Position numbers and translations under genes: made by a program. 8,463 bases of DNA, taken from the NCBI GenBank assembly GCA_028289805.1, contig JANQNI010000217.1, positions 1 through 8,463 on the forward strand, read 5' to 3'. The notes below the pieces were generated by a model. It saw only the letters and a program-made list of their open reading frames with translations, was not told the origin of the DNA and made no database searches. Shown one piece after another: positions 5,469-8,463 of the stretch. The DNA comes from Thermoplasmatota archaeon (GTDB taxonomy: Archaea; Thermoplasmatota; E2; JACPAO01; JAHFTW01). Every line of letters starts with the position of its first letter. Position 1 is the stretch's first letter.

Positions 5469-6294
5469 GGATGAGCTTGGTGCGCACGCGGTCGTAGAAG
5501 CCGCTGCCCAGCCGCACGAACCGCGCCACGCCGCCGCCGGGGGCGCACGTGACGACGCTGTTGGTGTCCACGTCGTGTCCCTCCTGGCCGTCGACGACGA
5601 CGCGGGCCTGCTGGACGCCCTGGACCGAGTCGCGCGGCAGCAACTCCAGCTCGATGCGGCTGGCGTCGGGGACGATCCACGGCCGGGCGCTGAGCTTGAA
5701 GGGGGCGATGGGCGCCAGGACGGTGGCGTGGACGGCGGGGTGGACGAGGGGGGCCCCGACGCTCATGGCGTACCCGGGGCTGCCGGTGGGGGTGCTGACG
5801 ATGAAGCCGTCGCCGCGGAAGACGTCCAGCACCTCGCCGTCGACGCGCACCTCGAAGCGGATGAGCTTGGCGATGCGGCTGGTCTGGAGCGTCACCTCGT
5901 TGAGGGCGTCCGGGAGGCGCGCGTCGTCGAGCCACGCGCCGAGCTTGGGCCGCTCCTCGATGCGGAACTTGCCGTCGAGCACGCGCTGGATGGCCTCCTC
6001 CACCATGGGCGGCTCCACCTCGGCCAGGAAGCCGATGGCGCCGGCGTTGATGCCCAGCACTGGGGTGTCGCAGCGCTGCTGGGTGTGCAGGATGGTGCCG
6101 TCGCCGTCCACCGTGACCAGGTAGTCGGCCTCCCGGTCCAGCTCGGGCAGTTCGTGGACGGTCTTGCCCTCCACGCTGGCCAGGTCCGTCTCCCACAGCA
6201 CCTCCTGGTCCATGGCCTCCAGCAGCGTGGCCACGCGCTCCGCCTCCCGGCGGACGTGGGTGATGCCGCCCTTGCCGACGAGGCCCCACTTCAC
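5464..6294 (-). CDS. nadK: NAD kinase (ATP/polyphosphate-NAD kinase family)
   Basis: Predicted 276-residue protein that would phosphorylate NAD to NADP in the cytoplasm, the only de novo route to NADP. It has the expected motifs in order: DGDGT (63-67, the GGDGT motif with catalytic D65), GINAGAIGFL (81-90), N132-E133 (NEVTL) and STPTGSPGYAMSVGAP (167-182, the Gly-rich NAD-binding stretch, here SPGY instead of the usual STAY). Length is normal for the family. The start is assigned to GTG at 6294, giving MKWGLVGKGG, because GGAGGTG lies 6 nt upstream. The in-frame ATG at 6486 would lie inside the upstream phosphatase gene. The GTG overlaps the TGA of a 23-codon mini-ORF. It is followed 7 nt later by the JAMM gene. 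Many archaea pair or fuse NAD kinase with an IMPase-type phosphatase, as the upstream gene does here. Confidence 0.93.
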   Translation of the reverse strand: MKWGLVGKGGITHVRREAERVATLLEAMDQEVLWETDLASVEGKTVHELPELDREADYLVTVDGDGTILHTQQRCDTPVLGINAGAIGFLAEVEPPMVEEAIQRVLDGKFRIEERPKLGAWLDDARLPDALNEVTLQTSRIAKLIRFEVRVDGEVLDVFRGDGFIVSTPTGSPGYAMSVGAPLVHPAVHATVLAPIAPFKLSARPWIVPDASRIELELLPRDSVQGVQQARVVVDGQEGHDVDTNSVVTCAPGGGVARFVRLGSGFYDRVRTKLIR

Positions 6295-6362
6295 GAGCCC
6301 CACCTCCGGTGGGCCTCGTTCGTGCGACCGGCGAAGGCCGCACCCTCGTCGCTCCACTTCAC
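6291..6362 (-). CDS. Possible 23-residue mini-ORF between the phosphatase and nadK
   Basis: GTG at 6362 opens a 24-codon frame ending with TGA at 6293-6291. It has GGAGG (6374-6370) 7 nt upstream. Its start overlaps the phosphatase stop and its stop overlaps the nadK GTG, each as GTGA. The peptide begins MKWSDEGAAFAG and ends RRWGS. The first three residues (MKW) are the same as those of NAD kinase, because the start module is duplicated. Twenty-one of 23 codons end in G or C. It could be a translated linker that couples the two genes, a leader peptide, or a non-functional by-product of a tandem duplication at the nadK start. No family recognised. Confidence 0.35.
   Translation of the reverse strand: MKWSDEGAAFAGRTNEAHRRWGS
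6301..6307 (-). promoter_or_regulatory. Shine-Dalgarno that fixes the nadK GTG start
   Basis: GGAGGTG on the minus strand is a 7-nt match to the archaeal anti-Shine-Dalgarno (core AGGAGGTGAT). It lies 6 nt upstream of the GTG at 6294, inside the 3' end of the mini-ORF. It is the best ribosome site in the window and argues for the GTG start over any longer form. Confidence 0.7.
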
Positions 6363-7135
6363 GAGACCGCCTCCAGGAACACGGGCAGGGCGTCGGGGTC
6401 GTGCACGGCGACGAGTCCGGTGCGCGGCTGGAGGTCGAAGGGGGTGTCCAGGGCGTCGCCGGTGCGGGGATGCACGACACGGCCACCGGCCTCCCGCACG
6501 AAGAGGGTGCCGGCCGCGATGTCGATGACGCGCAGCCAGTCGCGGGGGGCCTCGAAGGCGTCCAGGGCGCCGGTGCCGACGAGGCACAGTTCCAGGGCGG
6601 CGCTGCCCAGGTCGCGGATGTGGTGGTTGCGTCGCTGCAACGCGACGACGGTGTCCACGTCGGAGTAGTCGGCCAGGAGGGCGACGAGGGCGTCGTCGGG
6701 GTCGAAGGGGCGGCGCTCGACGGCGGCCCCGTCCATCCGGGCTCCGCCGCCGGCCGTCGCCTCGTAGCGGACGCCCGAGTTCAGGTCCCGCACCACGCCG
6801 GCCTGGAGGTCCGTCAGGCGGCTCGTGCCGACGGCGACGCTGGTGCAGCAGAACGGGATGCCGCGGCCGGCGTTGCGGGTGCCGTCGATGGGGTCGATGA
6901 CGGCGCACAGTTCGCCCGCGCCGACCGCGCCCGCCTCCTCCGACAGGACGCGGACGCCCAGCTCGGCGGCGACGGGCAGCATGGCGGCCTCCACGTGGCG
7001 GTCGGCGCGGCTGGTGGGGGTGCCGTCGGCGCCCATGGCGACCTTGTCGTCGCGGTCCGGGCGGTCGGCCACCTCCTGCCAGGCGTCGTAGGCGGCGTCG
7101 GCCAGGGCACGGGCGATGCGCAGGGCATCGGTCAT
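6359..7135 (-). CDS. suhB: Inositol monophosphatase/FBPase-family phosphatase (possible NADP phosphatase)
   Basis: Predicted 258-residue protein of the Mg-dependent, Li-sensitive phosphatase superfamily. Metal-site motifs are intact: S65-E66-E67, then D81-P82-I83-D84-G85-T86 (DPIDGT), GSAA (177-180), and D205 in IDIAAG followed by REAGG (214-218). The variant L-R-V-I-D205 replaces the usual WD, but archaeal members often lack that Trp. Archaeal homologs commonly hydrolyse both inositol-1-phosphate and fructose-1,6-bisphosphate. In MJ0917 a related domain fused to NAD kinase has NADP phosphatase activity, so the linkage to nadK here leaves three plausible substrates. The ATG at 7135 has no Shine-Dalgarno; a T5 run about 27 nt upstream could be a TATA-like element for a leaderless transcript. 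The stop overlaps the mini-ORF start by 4 nt. Family assignment is firm; the substrate is not. Confidence 0.9.
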   Translation of the reverse strand: MTDALRIARALADAAYDAWQEVADRPDRDDKVAMGADGTPTSRADRHVEAAMLPVAAELGVRVLSEEAGAVGAGELCAVIDPIDGTRNAGRGIPFCCTSVAVGTSRLTDLQAGVVRDLNSGVRYEATAGGGARMDGAAVERRPFDPDDALVALLADYSDVDTVVALQRRNHHIRDLGSAALELCLVGTGALDAFEAPRDWLRVIDIAAGTLFVREAGGRVVHPRTGDALDTPFDLQPRTGLVAVHDPDALPVFLEAVS

Positions 7136-7159
7136 GGGGCCGGGGATGGGGGGATGGGG

Positions 7160-7164
7160 AAAAA
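7160..7164 (-). promoter_or_regulatory. T5 run between the permease and phosphatase genes
   Basis: On the minus strand, TGACCGGCTTTTTCCCC places a T5 run 5 nt after the permease stop codon and centred about 27 nt before the phosphatase ATG. It could be a short U-tract terminator for the permease mRNA, a degenerate TATA element for a leaderless phosphatase mRNA, or both. The position fits; the sequence match is weak. Confidence 0.25.
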
Positions 7165-7169
7165 GCCGG

Positions 7170-8463
7170 TCACTCGGGGGTGGCGTCGCGGGCGGCCTCG
7201 GCGTCGCGGGCCTCCTGCTCCGCCTGCCGCTCTTCGGCGTGCGGGTCGGGGCCGAACAGGGGCGGCGGAGGAAGCAACCCCTGCGCCTCCGCCTCCTTGA
7301 CGGCCCGCTTGCGGTAGTAGAAGAAGATAGGCAGCCCCGCCAGCACGACGGCGAAGGAGAAGAGGCGGTTGAAGTTGGAGCCGGAGAAGTTGACGACCTG
7401 GTCGTAGATGAGGTAGGCGACGAACGTCCAGGCGACGGCGGCGTAGGCGATGGGCAGGAACGGGTAGAACGGCACCTTGTACGGCCGGTGCAGGTGCGGG
7501 TGGGTGCGGCGCAGGACGATGAGGCCGACGGCGGCGAGGCCGTAGAAGAAGAACGAGATGAAGACGACGTTGTCCGTCAGTTCGTTGAAGTCGAAAAACA
7601 GCAGGAAGACGATGGCGATGAGGGCCTGGAACAGGATGGCCCACCCCGGCGTGCGGTGGCGCGTGAGGCGCTCGAAGATGCGGGGGAAGACGCGGTCGCC
7701 GCTCATGGCGTAGTAGATGCGGGGGCCGCTGAGGGTGATGCCGTTGAGGCCGCCGAAGACCGACACCAGGATCATCACGGCCACCAGTTGGCCGCCGTTG
7801 TCCCAGATCTGGCTGGCGGTGTTCGTGGCGACGGTGCGGGCGTTGTCGTTGAGGCCGGCCACGCTGGCGTCGGCGAGGCCCTGGTAGCCCAGCACGTTCA
7901 GGTAGCCGAGGCTCACGAGGATGTAGAGCACCATCACGGACAGCAGCCCGAACAGCATCGCGCGCGGGATGTTGCGGCCGGGGTTCTTCAGTTCGGAGCC
8001 GACGCGCACCACGTTCGTCCAGCCGTCGTAGGCGAACAGGGCGCCCACCATGCCGACGGTCAGGAAGAGGCCCAGGTCGAAGCCGCGGTACGTGGTGTCC
8101 ACGCCGTCGCTGCGCACCGTGTACTCGGCGGTCTCGAAGAAGCCGACCTCCGGCGTGGCGGCGGGGGCGAAGAAGAAGAGCGCGAAGAGGGCCAGGAGGA
8201 CCAGGAGGACGCCCTTGAGGACGGTGAAGACCATCTGGACGCCGCCGCCGTACTTGACGCCGAAGTAGTTGACGACGGAGAGGAACGCGATGAGCGCCAC
8301 CGCCAGCACCTGCGCCGTCGTGATGGTGACCGGCCCCGCCGACAACAGCACCTCCGGCGCCGGGTCCGGCGTCAGCACGAAGAGTTGCTCGGCGAAGATG
8401 ATGGCCAGCGCCGCCGCCGAGCCGGCGAGGTTGATGGTGAAGGCGACCCACCCCGACAGGAAC
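7170..8463 (-). CDS. APC-superfamily amino-acid permease (LAT-like), 5' end outside the window
   Basis: The frame is open from the window edge (8462) to TGA at 7172-7170, giving 430 visible residues. It continues upstream of a GTG at 8378 with FLSGWVAFTINLAGSAAALA, a normal inner transmembrane stretch of this family, so the GTG is not the start. Roughly 80-100 N-terminal residues, including the first helices and the substrate-binding GSG-type motif, are missing. Visible family marks are AYDGW (about 144-148), then NPGRNIPRA (160-168), RIYYAMSGDRVFP (248-260), a following TP and RPYKVPFYPFLPI near the C-terminal helices. About ten membrane segments are present. The tail (RKRAVKEAEAQ to the end) is charged and cytoplasmic, longer than typical, with a PPPP stretch. 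It is expected to import or exchange amino acids; the substrate cannot be told. It is 34 nt upstream of the phosphatase. Confidence 0.92.
   Translation of the reverse strand, partial: FLSGWVAFTINLAGSAAALAIIFAEQLFVLTPDPAPEVLLSAGPVTITTAQVLAVALIAFLSVVNYFGVKYGGGVQMVFTVLKGVLLVLLALFALFFFAPAATPEVGFFETAEYTVRSDGVDTTYRGFDLGLFLTVGMVGALFAYDGWTNVVRVGSELKNPGRNIPRAMLFGLLSVMVLYILVSLGYLNVLGYQGLADASVAGLNDNARTVATNTASQIWDNGGQLVAVMILVSVFGGLNGITLSGPRIYYAMSGDRVFPRIFERLTRHRTPGWAILFQALIAIVFLLFFDFNELTDNVVFISFFFYGLAAVGLIVLRRTHPHLHRPYKVPFYPFLPIAYAAVAWTFVAYLIYDQVVNFSGSNFNRLFSFAVVLAGLPIFFYYRKRAVKEAEAQGLLPPPPLFGPDPHAEERQAEQEARDAEAARDATPE

Larger units (their letters stand above)
6286..6374 (-). repeat. Imperfect direct repeat of a 'SD + stop/GTG start' module
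   Basis: Two copies, 6354-6374 (upstream) and 6286-6307 (nadK start), share the identical 12-mer CTCGTGAAGTGG and a preceding GGAGG, 68 nt apart. In each copy the GTG start overlaps a TGA stop as GTGA. The upstream copy overlaps the phosphatase stop and the downstream copy overlaps the mini-ORF stop. The copies differ at the base after GGAGG and by a 1-nt length change in the spacer. Confidence 0.6.

Noticed and set aside
6291..6908. 205-codon minus-strand frame that includes the mini-ORF
   Set aside because: Upstream of the GTG at 6362 it is a shadow of the phosphatase gene. Only its last 23 codons lie outside that gene and have a ribosome site, so only those are listed, at low confidence.
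7170..8378. Permease starting at the GTG at 8378
   Set aside because: The frame stays open to the window edge and encodes a typical APC membrane stretch upstream of this GTG, so the true start is outside the window.

Overview
The window is archaeal, with high GC (roughly 70% by eye in most genes). It carries a transcription factor S (TFIIS/RPB9-like) gene, an archaeal-type JAMM/MPN metalloprotease, an archaeal-type inositol-phosphatase/FBPase family gene beside an NAD kinase, a perfect TTTATAAA TATA box, and Shine-Dalgarno sequences complementary to an archaeal 16S tail (GGAGGTG, GGTGA). A high-GC member of the Thermoplasmatota or a related euryarchaeal lineage would fit. That placement is an inference from protein flavour, not proven by a marker gene.

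Layout. Bases 1-55 hold the last 17 codons of a plus-strand gene that meets the rest of the window tail to tail. Every other gene is on the minus strand, so transcription runs from high to low coordinates. From upstream (right) to downstream (left) they are: a 5'-truncated APC-family amino-acid permease (7170-8463); an IMPase/FBPase-family phosphatase (6359-7135); a possible 23-codon mini-ORF (6291-6362); an NAD kinase starting at GTG (5464-6294); a JAMM/MPN protease (4845-5456); a multi-pass membrane protein with an HExxH motif like M50 site-2 proteases (3884-4852); and a four-helix membrane protein with a bacterial-type PH domain (2929-3837). Spacings are 34 nt, 4-nt overlaps on both sides of the mini-ORF, 7 nt, an 8-nt overlap, and 46 nt, so this looks like one long operon or a few nested ones. 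After a 226-bp AT-rich intergenic stretch with a strong TATA box, a second group follows: a secreted 259-residue protein (1923-2702), a 419-residue lipoprotein (647-1906), and transcription factor S (283-621), with gaps of 16 and 25 nt.

How the parts fit. The phosphatase and NAD kinase probably balance NAD(P) or sugar/inositol phosphate pools. The same two domains are fused in the known methanogen protein MJ0917 (NADP phosphatase/NAD kinase). The JAMM protease, HExxH membrane protein and PH membrane protein make a small set of two predicted metalloproteases and a membrane protein, tightly coupled to one another. The left group puts two exported proteins of unknown function ahead of a housekeeping elongation factor, which may have its own internal leaderless promoter.

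The most unusual local features are the duplicated 'SD + overlapping stop/GTG start' module between the phosphatase and NAD kinase, which creates the 23-codon ORF; the hairpin that overlaps the ribosome binding site of the secreted protein gene; and the Trp-rich acidic N-terminal extension of the JAMM protein. No rRNA, tRNA, CRISPR array or insertion sequence was seen, and no gene-free stretch exceeds 300 bases.
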